Source: Hofstenia miamia (lineage: Eukaryota; Xenacoelomorpha; Acoela). Taken from it: DNA of 64,000 bases. Each line of letters starts with the position of its first letter. The first letter of the stretch is position 1. Of the stretch, positions 21,650 through 34,775 are shown piece by piece. The stretch spans positions 2,151,787 to 2,215,786 of the forward strand of contig SCFE01000005.1 of the NCBI GenBank assembly GCA_004352715.1, in the 5' to 3' direction. The position numbers and the translations under genes were made by a program. Below the pieces are notes generated by a model. That model did no database searches. It worked only from the letters and a program-made list of their open reading frames with translations, and was not told the origin of the DNA.

Positions 21650-23620
21650 AATTTTAAACTATTTCATTAATACATGTGGAAAATATTAAATGTGGAAATT
21701 AAACAAAAAGAGATAGCAATCCACCATAATGAAAACATTTAAAATTTTTAGACATTAGTAAAATACGCATTTGTCTAGTTTACATGTTAAAACAAAATTA
21801 ATCAATTTCCAAAATATAAAACCAGATGTTTAAGTGAGCATGGTAATGCCCACATTTTAAAAACAAGACAAAACACATGTATATTATACACATTCCACTT
21901 ATAATAATGGTAAATTACACTATTAATTTTGTCTATTGTATTAGTTTATCATCGCCAATGCTGATGTGAGTTCATATATTATCGCCAACCACCGTCATCA
22001 TTTTCCCACACACTGATAATTTTCGTCAAGTCTTGTTCATCTAATGGGAGAGTCAATATTCACACAATCCCCCAATAAAATATATCTAAGTATGGTATAA
22101 GGGATATGCATTTACAAAATTAAATGGGGAAAAATTACGCCATGCAAATAATAATCAAGATCTTTTAGACACTCTCTTTTGACATATAAAATTAACACAG
22201 TATTATTGCAAGTCAGAGAAATTGATATTATCAAGTATAAAGGATAATACGTCCCGTGATTGTTTTAATTGCCTCCTATGGCTAACTTTTGGTGTAATTC
22301 CACACTGAACAGAATACATTGAGATCAGAGTTAACTGGCTTTACACTGTAAGAAATGGGAGGGAGCAATGCACGCGTTGGTTTTCTGCTAACAGCCTCAC
22401 CAATACATAAAGACTTCATGTGAAGACTAAATAACATTTAAAATCAGAACCATATTAGTTTGTATCACCTCATTTTGAGTGAGTAATTAATGGAGTTTGT
22501 TTTATATGGTGGGAACAATTCTTCTTATACCAATAGAAAAACAACAGAATAAATGTTTTTTAAACCAAATCATCAGCAATGGAGAACTCTGTATAGCTGG
22601 TGAAACTAAATAAACCTTAAACAAAATATATATAATTTCAATTATACTATTTTATTTCATGAGATTTCAACACTCTCAGGAGACGATTTTCTATTTTTGT
22701 GGAGAATATATATCATTTAGCATTATTGTAGAAGCTAAGCACACGTGTAAACATTAATCAATTAAATAGATTATACCATTTTGCGAGATAAAAAATACAT
22801 AAGTCAATATGTGAATAATGTTTTTAATCAGAGATTTTTGAGCATCTAGAGACGGTTTTTTTTTCATCAGAGCATGGAAACTAAACTATATACAAATAAT
22901 AATCATTCAATTAAAATGATTATACTTTTTGTGAAGGAATTTTCACATGGAGGCATTCTTTCATCAGTTGATGATGGAAAACTTCTTCTTTTTTAAACAC
23001 ATGGGATCTAAATAAAGCTTTTAAAAAAATATAATTAATTTTCAATTATACCATTTCAAGATAAATTAAACATGGGGAGCATTGGAGTGAATAGCTTTTT
23101 TTTCAGTTGGCAGAGAATCATTCAGCAGTGTGGAAACTAAACTATATATAAATAACCATTCAATTAAAATATATTATACCAATTTCAAGATAAATTAAAC
23201 GTGGGGGCATTGGAGTGAATAGATTTTCTTCTTGGCAAATGGCACCAAATTATTCAAATGGAGAATTTACTAAACAAAAACATTAATTTATAACATTGTT
23301 GACAAAAACATACATGGAGAAATTTAACAAATTTGTATGGGCACAGAGAATGGAGGAAACATTGTATGTGGGATAATCAATTATATGAGGAATTGTCTAA
23401 ACAAAAAATTAATTTGTAACATTGTTAACAAAAACATACATATGGAAATTTAACAAATTCGCATTGAACATGGTGGAGGGAGGAGCAGTTATGTAAAAAC
23501 AACAGAGGTAAAACATTGGAAATATCTAAATGTAAAACTTAATATTTTAATTTTTTAAAAATAAATTACCATATATAAAGACTTGAAGCAGGTACAACAT
23601 GGGAGGGAGAATGAATGGGA
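21650..23620. repeat. E3 3' non-coding region with tandem units
   Basis: Reverse-complement match to 11456-13250 and to 31860-34140. Two copies of the 125-bp unit lie at about 23270-23510. A second kind of repeat (marked by GGAGTGAATAG near 23080 and 23212) is also duplicated. No gene was seen. Confidence 0.6.
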
Positions 23621-23624
23621 ATTA

Positions 23625-26600
23625 CTAGGTATTAGAATCTAAAACACTAATTAATAACACACACAATATAATTTTCCATATACCTAGGCGCAGGTGTTTT
23701 ACTCCATCATCAATTAGTGTAGAACTGGTAGATGGCAAATTAATTGTTTTAATATCTAAGCAAGACTTTAACATTATAAATATGTAAATTGTTATTACCT
23801 TTATGTCCATATGGCAGGGTTTCTATGGAATTTAAAAGATAGTGTTTATTGTCATTGCATGACAATGCTATATGATTTGACATTTCCACACTAATTAAAT
23901 GCATGTGTGACCAGATCCCAGTCATGTTTTTTCACAATACGCCTTCTTACAGGAGAATATGTTTGAAAAAATCAAAATTCATTGTCTGCTTCACAGAACA
24001 GGTTACACCCTTTGAGCTGGACTTCTCCAATATCTCATGGCTTTCACTTGTATATTCAACAGAATATAATTTCAGTTTAAGTGCAACTACTCAGTTTAAT
24101 ACACTCCCAGCCAATTCATCCTTGACTTTAAGGTACACTTTTTTATTCACATCAGAGTATAGGGGTGATGATATTGGATAATTTGAAAAGTCAAAGTCAT
24201 GTGAGATCAACCCTAACTCTGTGTACAAATTTTCTGTCTTAATTTTATGGAGTAACAAGTCAATGTCAGAATACAATAACATAATTCTGTTTTTAATATA
24301 TGGAATTTGAAGATTAATAACTTGGATAGATCAAGTATAGCCAACCCAAGATAATTGGGCAGGTTCCACTCAATATCCTTTTGTCTGAGCATAACCTGAA
24401 CCAAATCTTTGCTGACAATGTTATACAATTTAAATTCAAGCTTTTTATTAACTTTTCCATGGATTCCAGATCATGTGCAAACTTTATATTTACTGTTTTC
24501 TTAAATTTTCCATGTACTTTCCAAACACAGCATTGAACATTAACTTATAGAATGCCTTCTCAAAATCATTTCATGCTGCTTTGCATTTGTTGGTGTTTAA
24601 ATCAATATATGATTTTAAAAACAGAACTTATCTAAATTCAAGAGCTTTATGGAATTTTGTGATTTTCAAACCATGGTCAACATAGAATTTCAAGATTTCA
24701 TAATGCACAATGTAATTTTCTTTTTTGTAAAATGTTTGCACAAGTTTGGGTATGGGTGCTAATGGTATTTTTAATTTATTTTTTATTTCCAGTTGGTATG
24801 GTGACAGGTGCTTGTCCTGAACATTCATTTTATGAGGAGCCATCAGAAAATCAAAATGCTCTTTGTGTAGATATTCCAGGTATTCCAAATCCACCTCCAG
24901 CACATACCCAGTCTGTGATTCTTGAGGTGTGGACAATATTTCTTCAAGTTTTGCTGAAGACCACCTCAGTCCAGCCACAGGCAAGCTTAAACTCATGGTT
25001 CTGCTATAGAGCCCATTCATATATGTGAAAAATCTGAAATGTGTCTCCTTCTCAGGGTCATACCCCTCTACTAACAGGTTATTTGCCTTAAAATATCAAT
25101 CAGAAAATATAAAACACATGCCTCCTCTAATGCCACCTTGAATAAAATTCAATTCCATCTCATCATGTATTGGATTGAGTGATATCCCAGTGTGTTTTAA
25201 CATTGCATGCCACCTGAAATTAGATAATGTAAAAAAGTGGGCAGGTCAAGTTTATATGTCTCCATGCTTTCCAAATGAAATTCTCTTATCACATCCAATA
25301 GTAATAATGTGTCTGAAATCAAGTAATTATTATGAAATTGTTTAAAATTTTCACACCCACCCAAGACCCATGTGTTGTCATGTTCAAAATCCAGCTCCAG
25401 TTGGGTTATTGGGATTTTACCAGTCAATTTGTCTCTCCAGTACTCCAAAACCAGGAAGCTCAATTCATTAAATTTCTCAAAACTGTCAAACCATGTGTAT
25501 GGAAAGGTTCCTTTACCATGGGAAAACGCCTCTGCTTTTTGTTTCCCCATACCATCATTTAAAAATTTATACTTGTCCACTCTAATATTTTTCGTGAGGT
25601 TTGACAGGCTATCACTTATGAACTGGTAACTATCCAAAAATCTAAGTTCCTTATATATGGGCTTGTAAATTCTGTGTTTATCATGATATCCATCAAAAGG
25701 CACCATCAAACTTAGCAATAAGAACACCTTAGACGTGCATGGAATGCATGATATCTTCTCACCATCTTTCATACACAAAATTTTTAACAGAATATGCATA
25801 TTGTATTTGCTCCCATTATGCATAAAAACGGGTGTAAATTGTGGACTTCAATTTAAAATATTGCAGTTGTTGTGTGTGACCCTCTTATTTCTCCAGAAAA
25901 ATGGCAATGATCAATGACTTTAACATCATCCTGTGTAAATGTGTTTTTACAAAATATACATTTTGTTGCTGATGACAACATAACTCTCCACTGCTCCTCT
26001 GATATTATTAGTTCATGATGGCATTGCTTCATCTCATAGGATTGTTTTGCCAATTTCCATAAATGATTCCACCCATGTTCCATACATTGTTTGCCAGTAT
26101 ATATCTCACATGTTAATAATTTGTCCATGCTACTCATTGCCACACACACACACCAGATGGAATTTGCTCGTCTTTGCATATAGTATAGCTTGTAAACAGA
26201 TTAGGCTGCACACTGTGGACCTTTCTTGAAATTGCTTCTATATCAAGAGCACCAACAATGGGAATGTAATTCTGTGCTGCAAAAGCTTTAAATTTGATTT
26301 TATCTGATTGGTTCAGGAAAGTAATGTTTGGTTCTGATACTCCATTGCAATTAATCTCATGCTTCTCCAAATTTTCTCTTGTTGTAAACCCTGATAAACA
26401 TTTTGGACAGAAAAATCCATTTTCACGGGTCTTAAAAAACCAAAGACATGCATTCAAATTGGTGATGGTGAGGTAGTGACTCTTCTCATCTTCTTCAATT
26501 AGTAATAAATTGACTGTCTTCTGATGGTGGCATGGAGACATATATGCTGGCACAAGACAATGTTCATTTAGTGCATACACATTGACATTTATCGAATTCC

Positions 26601-27480
26601 ACGTCTCAAAAATGCATACATCATTAATTGACAGTGGGAATGTCAATCATGAATATTTTAACTCAGGAAGAAATTTTTTCATTCATGTTATTTGATATCT
26701 CTGTTTCAGGGTGGAGACATGCTAATACAGAATATATGAAACACAAGTGTGATTTACTGGTTTTGGGTTTACTAAGAATTTGTTTCTTTTAAGGTGATCA
26801 GGTAATGGAATATAGGATCCTCCACAACTTGGGCAATATTTGGACACTTGTAGACCAACTCTATTTATTCTTTTTAAAATAAATCCACTCCCATTTGTTG
26901 CATAAACACAAATAAAACTGGCAATTTCATTGACTAGGTTGTAGAAATTACTTTCACTTAGACCTGATCAAAAAACTGATATGGGGTGTGATGTTGGATG
27001 GAGAATAGCGACCTTTTCCTCATCATTTTCCAGTGGCTTCACCATTTCCACCTCGCAAGTTAAATATATTTTCACGGAATAATGTGTGGAAACCTCATTT
27101 GAAATTACCTCATGTATTGCCTTGTAATGGTTTGAGAATGCCTCATAAACATCAATCAAATTAAGATGGTTGGATAAATAATTTGAAAAAGCACCTTGAC
27201 ATGCATTCTCTGATCTTTGTATGGTAAATTCATGGCTATTGTTAGTGTTCAAAGTTGAAGTTGACGGAATCTCATTTGGATGGTTTTTATCAATATGACT
27301 ATAAAGCAAAGGTTTACTCCCAAAATAAGTCTTTCAAAACAAACAAAAATTAACTGATGTTCACTTATGTCTTGTACAAAGGTGTGACCTCACTTGTTTT
27401 GGGTGGGGGCTTGCATATGTGCACAAACCACAGAAATATTGGGATGTTGTCTTTGGTCTAAATAGACCATGTATTAGTAA
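23625..27480 (-). pseudogene. E3 family-B DNA polymerase, decayed
   Basis: Same domain order as E1, on the minus strand. First C2H2 finger FCGLCTYA...H..C..HK ends at TGA 27361-27363; second finger segment 26968-27309; CPSCGG...H segment near 26820; 26134-26646 with the CPKC finger and Exo I region GALDIEA, in which the D-x-E pair is kept; 25853-26179 with C-x2-C and DHCHFSGEIRG, the endonuclease-VII-like motif; 25197-25823; 24628-25020; then decayed motif C (YSDIDL near 24265 instead of YSDTDS). Breaks include TGA at 27361, 26968, 26683 (all shared with E1), TGA at 26647 where E1 has GGA, and many shifts after 24600. The fused nuclease-like domain and zinc fingers are characteristic of invertebrate element polymerases of this group. 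Confidence 0.85.
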
Positions 27481-27754
27481 AACTCGGAAAATATCAATTG
27501 AAAAAAATTTAAAACATGGAAAGAATAATTTAGATTTTAACATAAAATGCAAATCGTATTTTCAAAGATGGAATAATTTTGTTTTTGACACACATTTGAA
27601 TTTTAAAATATATAAACCAGAAAGAGAAAAAATATGCATAAACACAGTAAAGAGGGAAAATAGCAATACATTATAATCAGGAAGTTAGATAATATGCATG
27701 CATAAATTATTTAAACAAATTTATGTTTAACTAAATAAATAACATCTCATAATT

Positions 27755-28127
27755 ACCCTAAAAAACCAGGGTGTTAGATAAAAAATTGACAGTGTAATGT
27801 AAAATAGATATTTATGCATGCACATGTAACATTAAGCACTATTAATAATGATAACTCTCTCATTAATTACATTTAAAAGAGAGAGATGAGAATCTTATAG
27901 CATGTTAACTTAATTAAACCACAAATGAGGAGACATGCAATGTTCTATAATAAATGGAAAGTATAAATTGACATTTTAACAAAATAAATTGAGTATTCAC
28001 CCAAAGGCATTATTTAAAATAAAATTAAATTAAGTGATAACACCTCGTGTTTTTTTTAAAACTCTTTTAAATAAAATTACATTTAACTAAATAAATAACA
28101 TCTCAATCACCCTAAAAAACCGGGGTG
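27755..28127 (-). repeat. E3 hairpin units
   Basis: Two inverted-repeat hairpins with CACCCT...AGGGTG-type stems at 27755-27773 and 28108-28127, equivalent to those in E1. They lie between the two-exon gene and the polymerase and might form RNA structures or terminator-like elements; this is inference. Confidence 0.55.
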
Positions 28128-28532
28128 TTAGATAAAAAATTGACAGTGTAATGTAAAATAGATATTTACGCATGCAACAGTAAAAATAAACAATCAATAA
28201 AAAATCAAATAATACACACACATGTTTAAATGAAATTACATTTTAACAAATAAACAAGTGTTAACATTTTGTAAGAGTGTGGATTTAGAACATTAATTAA
28301 AAATCAGTAAATGTTTTCAATAAAATTGCAAATGTGTTTTATTTTTAAAAAATAAATAATGGCTAGGAAATAGACCTGTGACAATTAAAATAAAAGCTTT
28401 TGAAATTAAAGAAAACATTGACATGAGTATTGGATTATTTAAATTGTAAAAACTCTATCATGTTTTTTTAAAACCATAAAAGATGGCAAACACAATTTTT
28501 CAAAAATAAGAAAAGCATGCTATATTTTGTAC

Positions 28533-29129
28533 TCATGTGTTTAAAGCATTATTTTCAGGCATCACAGTTTTTTGAGTTGAAGATGTGGCTGTTTGGTTAA
28601 CATTACCAAACCTGTTTTGATTATCATATGTAGTCATCATTTGGTTGACTTGGCCTTCAAAATTTTGAGACCATTCTTTGAAATTTTCCAATACTTCTTC
28701 TTCTTCTGAGATATTATCAAAGCTAAAAAAACTTTGTTTAATACAAAAACACATTTTTCTAGATTAAAATTTAAAATATAATTTTATGAATATAATAATA
28801 ATTCACATCATAAAAATACTTTGTTTTAATAATACACAAATGTTTTTAGATAAACAGAAATTTCCAATTCGTTTTTGTAAAAGGTTGGCATTGATCAAAA
28901 CGTGAATTATATATTGTGAAATATTATAACAAGATGCAACATAAAAAACTGATTAATATTTTGTTACATTGTATAATAAAAAGTTCTTTGATAATATATT
29001 TTACAAAAGAATGTCTTACATGGTTTCATTGAAGCTAATTTCCAACTTGCTTTTATAAAGATTTTCTTCTAATATTTGGTCATATTTGACGTTCCAGCCA
29101 GAGAGAAAGTTGAAAATATTGACAGACAT
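28533..29129 (-). CDS. E3 two-exon small element gene, apparently intact
   Basis: Exon 1 runs from ATG 29129 to 29020; donor CAT|GTAAGA. Exon 2 runs from 28722 to the TGA at 28533-28535; acceptor TTTTTTTAG|CTTTGA. Together they give 300 nt, 99 residues. The first 36 residues contain FNFLSGWNVKYDQ; the middle is acidic (SEEEEVLENF), followed by EWSQNFEGQVNQMM and a polar Asn/Thr/Ser tail. The intron is about 297 bp. Both splice sites and the frame are conserved with the damaged E1 copy, which supports a real spliced gene. No signal peptide or membrane segment. Family not recognised; an accessory role in element replication or particle biology is possible but unproven. Confidence 0.65.
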
Positions 29130-29945
29130 TTTTAAAAAGCAGAGTGTTGAAATAAAAACTAGTTTTAACCAAAGTTGAAATGATAATGAACAATGATAAT
29201 AAAAAATTAAAAATGCTGGAGACATTGAGTTTTGATTAGATGGAGAATATCCAATTAGTGAAAAGTAAAATCAATTAGGGAAAACTTTTGTGATAAAGTC
29301 AATTCATGGTACATACAAATCTCAAGTAGGTGAGTTTACGCAAAAAAAGCTTTTAACTAATTTGATATGTTGACAGCTTTTAAAATGTTGAGTTTTCACA
29401 TGATTGATAGATTCTCTTTGCGGGTTTCTGGATGTGGTAATAAAAAGGTTTTAAAGTGAGTACACTTGAATGTGACAGATTAAAAGCTTCTGTCAAAAAC
29501 ATCTCTAAAGTGTTTCTAGGCATTTTTTTTGCAAAAAACCCTGGCTTGAAAAATGCGGTAAAATTTAAGCATGGTGGTAATTCTTTACTTAGCCCTAAGT
29601 CATGTAAACAGATTCTCAGCTCTTAGCATAGTGTTAAGTAAATCTATAAGCACTTAGATACAATACGCTATGAGGAAACCAAGAGTTTTATAATCTAAAA
29701 ACATGGTTCTTTATAGGAGAATATGGAAATGGTAAATTGATGTTAAGATAAACTAGATACATGGGTGTACACATAACAGATATTTTATAATGCTCTAACA
29801 ATGTTTTGCAGGTTGGCAAATGAATTAACCAGGTTAGTTGATGATTGGATCAAATGAATTAAGTTATTTTTGATTGCTTAATATGCTTAAAGTTTGTAAT
29901 AAATAACACATACTTTGAACACTTTTTTGAGTTTTAAATTGGGCA

Positions 29946-30150
29946 ATGACTCCAAAAGCTGCTAGCAAATCTCATCCTAAACAATCTACCAAAGTTATGC
30001 AGACCAAACAAGAGGAACTCTCACAACCCAAATAATTTGTTTTAAAGCTGGTATTACCAAAGACCATGTATTCTGTAAACACTGTGTGTATTGTAGTTCA
30101 ACCAGAGATGGTCAACAGCCTCAATGCAATTTCTGAAGAATGTCAGATAA
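29946..30150 (+). pseudogene. E3 ORF-B, partial and stopped
   Basis: Starts at ATG 29946 with the same lysine/serine/glutamine-rich leader as E1 ORF-B, reaches TAA after about 29 codons, and continues in another frame with YSVNTVCIVVQPEMVNSLNA before the N gap removes the core domain. Divergent to the two-exon gene, as in E1. Confidence 0.6.
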
Positions 30151-31150
30151 NNNNNNNNNNNNNNNNNNNNNNNNNNNNNNNNNNNNNNNNNNNNNNNNNN
30201 NNNNNNNNNNNNNNNNNNNNNNNNNNNNNNNNNNNNNNNNNNNNNNNNNNNNNNNNNNNNNNNNNNNNNNNNNNNNNNNNNNNNNNNNNNNNNNNNNNNN
30301 NNNNNNNNNNNNNNNNNNNNNNNNNNNNNNNNNNNNNNNNNNNNNNNNNNNNNNNNNNNNNNNNNNNNNNNNNNNNNNNNNNNNNNNNNNNNNNNNNNNN
30401 NNNNNNNNNNNNNNNNNNNNNNNNNNNNNNNNNNNNNNNNNNNNNNNNNNNNNNNNNNNNNNNNNNNNNNNNNNNNNNNNNNNNNNNNNNNNNNNNNNNN
30501 NNNNNNNNNNNNNNNNNNNNNNNNNNNNNNNNNNNNNNNNNNNNNNNNNNNNNNNNNNNNNNNNNNNNNNNNNNNNNNNNNNNNNNNNNNNNNNNNNNNN
30601 NNNNNNNNNNNNNNNNNNNNNNNNNNNNNNNNNNNNNNNNNNNNNNNNNNNNNNNNNNNNNNNNNNNNNNNNNNNNNNNNNNNNNNNNNNNNNNNNNNNN
30701 NNNNNNNNNNNNNNNNNNNNNNNNNNNNNNNNNNNNNNNNNNNNNNNNNNNNNNNNNNNNNNNNNNNNNNNNNNNNNNNNNNNNNNNNNNNNNNNNNNNN
30801 NNNNNNNNNNNNNNNNNNNNNNNNNNNNNNNNNNNNNNNNNNNNNNNNNNNNNNNNNNNNNNNNNNNNNNNNNNNNNNNNNNNNNNNNNNNNNNNNNNNN
30901 NNNNNNNNNNNNNNNNNNNNNNNNNNNNNNNNNNNNNNNNNNNNNNNNNNNNNNNNNNNNNNNNNNNNNNNNNNNNNNNNNNNNNNNNNNNNNNNNNNNN
31001 NNNNNNNNNNNNNNNNNNNNNNNNNNNNNNNNNNNNNNNNNNNNNNNNNNNNNNNNNNNNNNNNNNNNNNNNNNNNNNNNNNNNNNNNNNNNNNNNNNNN
31101 NNNNNNNNNNNNNNNNNNNNNNNNNNNNNNNNNNNNNNNNNNNNNNNNNN
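30151..31150. other. 1000-bp N gap between two oppositely oriented elements
   Basis: Exactly 1000 N. To the left is the ORF-B end of E3; to the right is the polymerase C-terminus of E4 in the opposite orientation. Confidence 0.95.
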
Positions 31151-31850
31151 GTACAATATCATCAATGAGGATTTGGTGCAAGTCATGATGAGCCAGAAAG
31201 ATATTTTATGGGACAAAGCAAATTATATTGGCATGACAATACTTGATTTATTGAAATTAATTATGTTCAAGTTTCACTATGAGTTTATGAAACCATATTT
31301 TAAAAATAGAACTGCATTATTATATTCCAACACAGATTCTCTAATGTATAAGATTAAATCGGAAAATTTATACACTGAGCTTGCTCCCATCTCACATCAT
31401 TTTGACTTTTCCAATTACCCAAAGAATTCACCATTATATAGTGATGTGCATAAAAAAGTATATTTGAAAATAAAGGATGAGTTGGGCGAAGGGGTTTTAT
31501 CTCAGCTTGTGACACTAAAACCAAAACTATACTTGATTGAATATACGAATGACAGTCATGAAGTGTTGGAGATGGCTAGCACAAAAGGTGTGACCCATTC
31601 TGTGAAGCAGATGATGAACTTTGAGCTTTTCAAATTGATTCTATTGCAAGATGGTATTATCCAAAGACCAATGACTGGAATACAATTGAATATGCATTCA
31701 ATTAGTGTGGAAACGTCAAATCTTATAGCATTGTCATGTTATGACACTAAATGCTATCTTTTAAATTCCATAGAAACGCTGCCATATAAAGGTAATAACA
31801 ATTTACATGTTTATAATGTTAAGCTCTTGTTTAGATATCAAAACAATTAA
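31151..31850 (+). pseudogene. E4 DNA polymerase C-terminal part
   Basis: About 230 codons remain open without stop or shift, from YNIINEDLVQVMM to LLFRYQNN and TAA. This is the cleanest stretch of the polymerase in the window. It matches E1 10677-11380 closely. Motif C reads YSNTDS (31323-31340): the first catalytic aspartate of the YxDTDS motif, present in E1, is Asn here, so the enzyme would be inactive even if whole. The upstream part is lost in the gap. Confidence 0.8.
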
Positions 31851-32109
31851 TTTGCCATTTACCAGTTCTACACTAATTGATGATGGAGTAAAACACCTGT
31901 GCCTAGGTATATGGAAAATTATATTGTGTGTGTTATTAATTAGTGTTTTAGATTCTAATACCTAGTAATTCCCATTCATTCTCCCTCCCATATTGTACCT
32001 GCTTCAAGTCTTTGTATATGGTAATTTATTTTTAAAAAATTAAAATATTAAGTTTTACATTTAGATATTTCCAATGTTTTACCTCTGTTGTTTTTACATA
32101 ATTGCTCCC

Positions 32110-32620
32110 TCATGCTCCCTCCACCATGTTCAATGCAAATTTGTTAAATTTCCATATGTATATTTTTTTCAACAATGTTACAAATTAATTCCATGTTTAG
32201 ACAATTCTCTGCTTAATTGATTGCCTGACATACAAAGTTTGCTTCATTCCCCATGTCTGTGCAACATTTTTAAATTTCCATGCATATGTTTTAGTCAACA
32301 ATGTTACAAATTAATGTCTTGTTTAGCCAATTCCTCATATAATTGATTATCCCAAATACAATGTTTCCTCCATTCTCTGTGTCCATATGAGTTTGTTAAA
32401 TTTCCATATGTATGTTTTTGTCAACAATGTTATAAATTATTGTATTGTTTTAGACAATTCTCCTTTTGATTGTCCCATGTACAACGTTTCTTCCATTCTC
32501 TGTGTCCATATGAATTTGTTAAATTTCTCTGCATATGTTTTTGTCAATAGTGTTACAAATTAATGTTTTTGTTTTAGACAATTCCCCATTTGAATAATTT
32601 GGTGCTGCTTGTCAAGAAGA
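32110..32620 (+). repeat. E4 125-bp tandem repeat, four units
   Basis: Units marked by CAACAATGTTACAAATTAAT and variants start near 32170, 32296, 32422 and 32544 (spacing 126, 126, 122). E1 and E3 have only two units each, so the array varies in length between copies. Confidence 0.7.
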
Positions 32621-34534
32621 AAATCTATTCACTCCAGTGCTCCCCACATTTAATTTATCTTGAAAAATGGTATAATATATTTTAATTGAATGATTATTTG
32701 TATATAGTTTAGTTTCCACACTCTGCTGAATGATTCTCCAACAACTGAAAAAACCTGTTCTCTCCAGTGCTCCCTCTATGTGTAATTTATTTTAAAATGG
32801 TATAATTGAAATTATTTATATTTTTTAAAGGTTTATTTAGATCCCCATGTGTTTAAAAAGAAAAAAGTTTTTCATCATCATCTGATGAAAGAATGCTTCT
32901 TTGATGCTAACAAATCTGATACAATAAATACAGTAGAAGAAATTAATTATATATATTTTGCAAAGGTTTATTTAGTTTTGCCAACTATACAAAAAAGTTC
33001 GCCATCACTGATGATTTGGTTTAAACATTCATTCTGTTGTTTTTCTATTGGTATAAGAAGAATTGTTCCTATCATATAAAACAATCTCCATTAATTACTC
33101 ACTCAAAATGAGGTGATACAAACTAATGTGATTTTGATTTTAAATGTTATCTAGTATTTTTGTGGCTGTTAGCAGATCTCAATGTATTCTGTTCAGTGCA
33201 GTAAGTGGAATTACACCAATGTTAATCATGGGAGGCAATTAAATCAATCATGGGATGTATTATCNNNNNNNNNNNNNNNNNNNNNNNNNNNNNNNNNNNN
33301 NNNNNNNNNNNNNNNNNNNNNNNNNNNNNNNNNNNNNNNNNNNNNNNNNNNNNNNNNNNNNNNNNNNNNNNNNNNNNNNNNNNNNNNNNNNNNNNNNNNN
33401 NNNNNNNNNNNNNNNNNNNNNNNNNNNNNNNNNNNNNNNNNNNNNNNNNNNNNNNNNNNNNNNNNNNNNNNNNNNNNNNNNNNNNNNNNNNNNNNNNNNN
33501 NNNNNNNNNNNNNNNNNNNNNNNNNNNNNNNNNNNNNNNNNNNNNNNNNNNNNNNNNNNNNNNNNNNNNNNNNNNNNNNNNNNNNNNNNNNNNNNNNNNN
33601 NNNNNNNNNNNNNNNNNNNNNNNNNNNNNNNNNNNNNNNNNNNNNNNNNNNNNNNNNNNNNNNNNNNNNNNNNNNNNNNNNNNNNNNNNNNNNNNNNNNN
33701 NNNNNNNNNNNNNNNNNNNNNNNNNNNNNNNNNNNNNNNNNNNNNNNNNNNNNNNNNNNNNNNNNNNNNNNNNNNNNNNNNNNNNNNNNNNNNNNNNNNN
33801 NNNNNNNNNACAATATATGAACTCACATCAACATTGGCGATGATAAACTAATACAATAGACAAATTTAATAGTGTAATTTACCATCATTATAGGTTGAAC
33901 GTGTATAATATACATGTTTTGTCTTGTTTTTAAAATGTGGGCTTTACCATGCTCACTTAAATATCTGGTTTTATATTTTGGAAATTGATGAATTTTGTTT
34001 TAACACATAAACTAGACAAATGCGTTTTTTACTAATGTCTATAAAAATTTTAAATGTTTTATTGTTATCAAATCTCTTTTTGTTTAATTTCCACATTTAA
34101 TATTTTCCATGTGTATTAATGAAATAGTTTAAAATTAGTTTTGTTTTTTAACACATACACTAGGGTTATGACTTTTTGAACTTTTTTCAAAAATCAAAAT
34201 GCCTGGTACTTTATATGGTGAATCTTTTTGTTTTATTGAAGAAAATCAAATTTTTTTATCATTTTGAAAAAAACCTTACGTGAATTTCTTTATTGAATAT
34301 TCATAAACTGGAAATTTATGTGATTTTTTAACAATTTTACGAAATTATGCAAATAGCAAATATAATGCACACTTAGTTTCTTCTCTACTGTTTGTTGTAA
34401 GGTTCAAGTCTTGAAAACTTTAAAATTTATATCAGTGAACAGCACAGAATTATAAATAAAAACCATTATTTGACAAAATATATAAAATTTCCTTTGAAAC
34501 TTCCTTCTTAAAACAAGCATTTTCTTTTACCTGT

Positions 34535-34775
34535 TACAGGCTTTCTCCCTTTCAGGGGTACCCAGTGCAGTACCTGAGGGTATGCACCTGTTTGGCTGGT
34601 GAACCCACCTTAAGTGGCTGGAGGTAAGGTTGCCAGCCTCATGCTCCAGTGACATGGGAGCACTTAAATCATTAGTCACCCAACTAACGTGGGGTGTGAG
34701 GCTTGAACCTGGGACCTCTTGGTTCCAAATCCAGCACGTAAACCACCAATCTACTCCAAAATTCACGGAGCTATA
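34535..34775 (-). mobile_element. tRNA-derived SINE
   Basis: On the minus strand a tRNA-like head starts near 34770: an A-box-like GTAGATTGGTGG, an anticodon arm CTGGA-TTTGGAA-CCAAG, and a B box AGGTTCAAGCC. A GC-rich non-tRNA body of about 170 bp follows, ending near CCCCTGAAAGGGAGAAAG. Composition is far richer in GC than its surroundings. Typical of a Pol III-transcribed short retroelement mobilised by a LINE. The family name is not known to me. Copy ends are approximate. Confidence 0.6.

Larger units (their letters stand above)
21483..30150 (-). mobile_element. E3: reversed polB-family element
   Basis: Reading right to left: ORF-B (on + strand, 29946-30150), the intact two-exon gene, hairpin spacer, polymerase pseudogene, then the 3' non-coding region ending near 21483. 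This is the E1 gene order in reverse complement. The right-end sequences around 21480-21640 resemble the TIR only weakly. The other end is lost in the 1-kb gap after 30150. Confidence 0.75.
31151..34150 (+). mobile_element. E4: right part of a polB-family element
   Basis: The polymerase end is followed by the 3' non-coding region homologous to E1 and E3, interrupted by a 545-bp N gap (33265-33809). Homology with E3 continues to about 34148, where a different sequence beginning CACTAGGGTTATGAC takes over. Confidence 0.7.

Noticed and set aside
6252-28127. CRISPR-like array formed by repeated hairpins
   Set aside because: Only two or three widely spaced units per copy, no regular spacers, and the context is an animal genome.
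30066-31850. 594-codon open frame from ORF-B into the polymerase C-terminus
   Set aside because: It is open only because 1000 N lie in the middle. The left part is ORF-B of E3, the right part is the polymerase of E4, in elements of opposite orientation.
33182-33851. Several frames of about 190-210 codons on both strands
   Set aside because: They consist almost wholly of the N gap 33265-33809.
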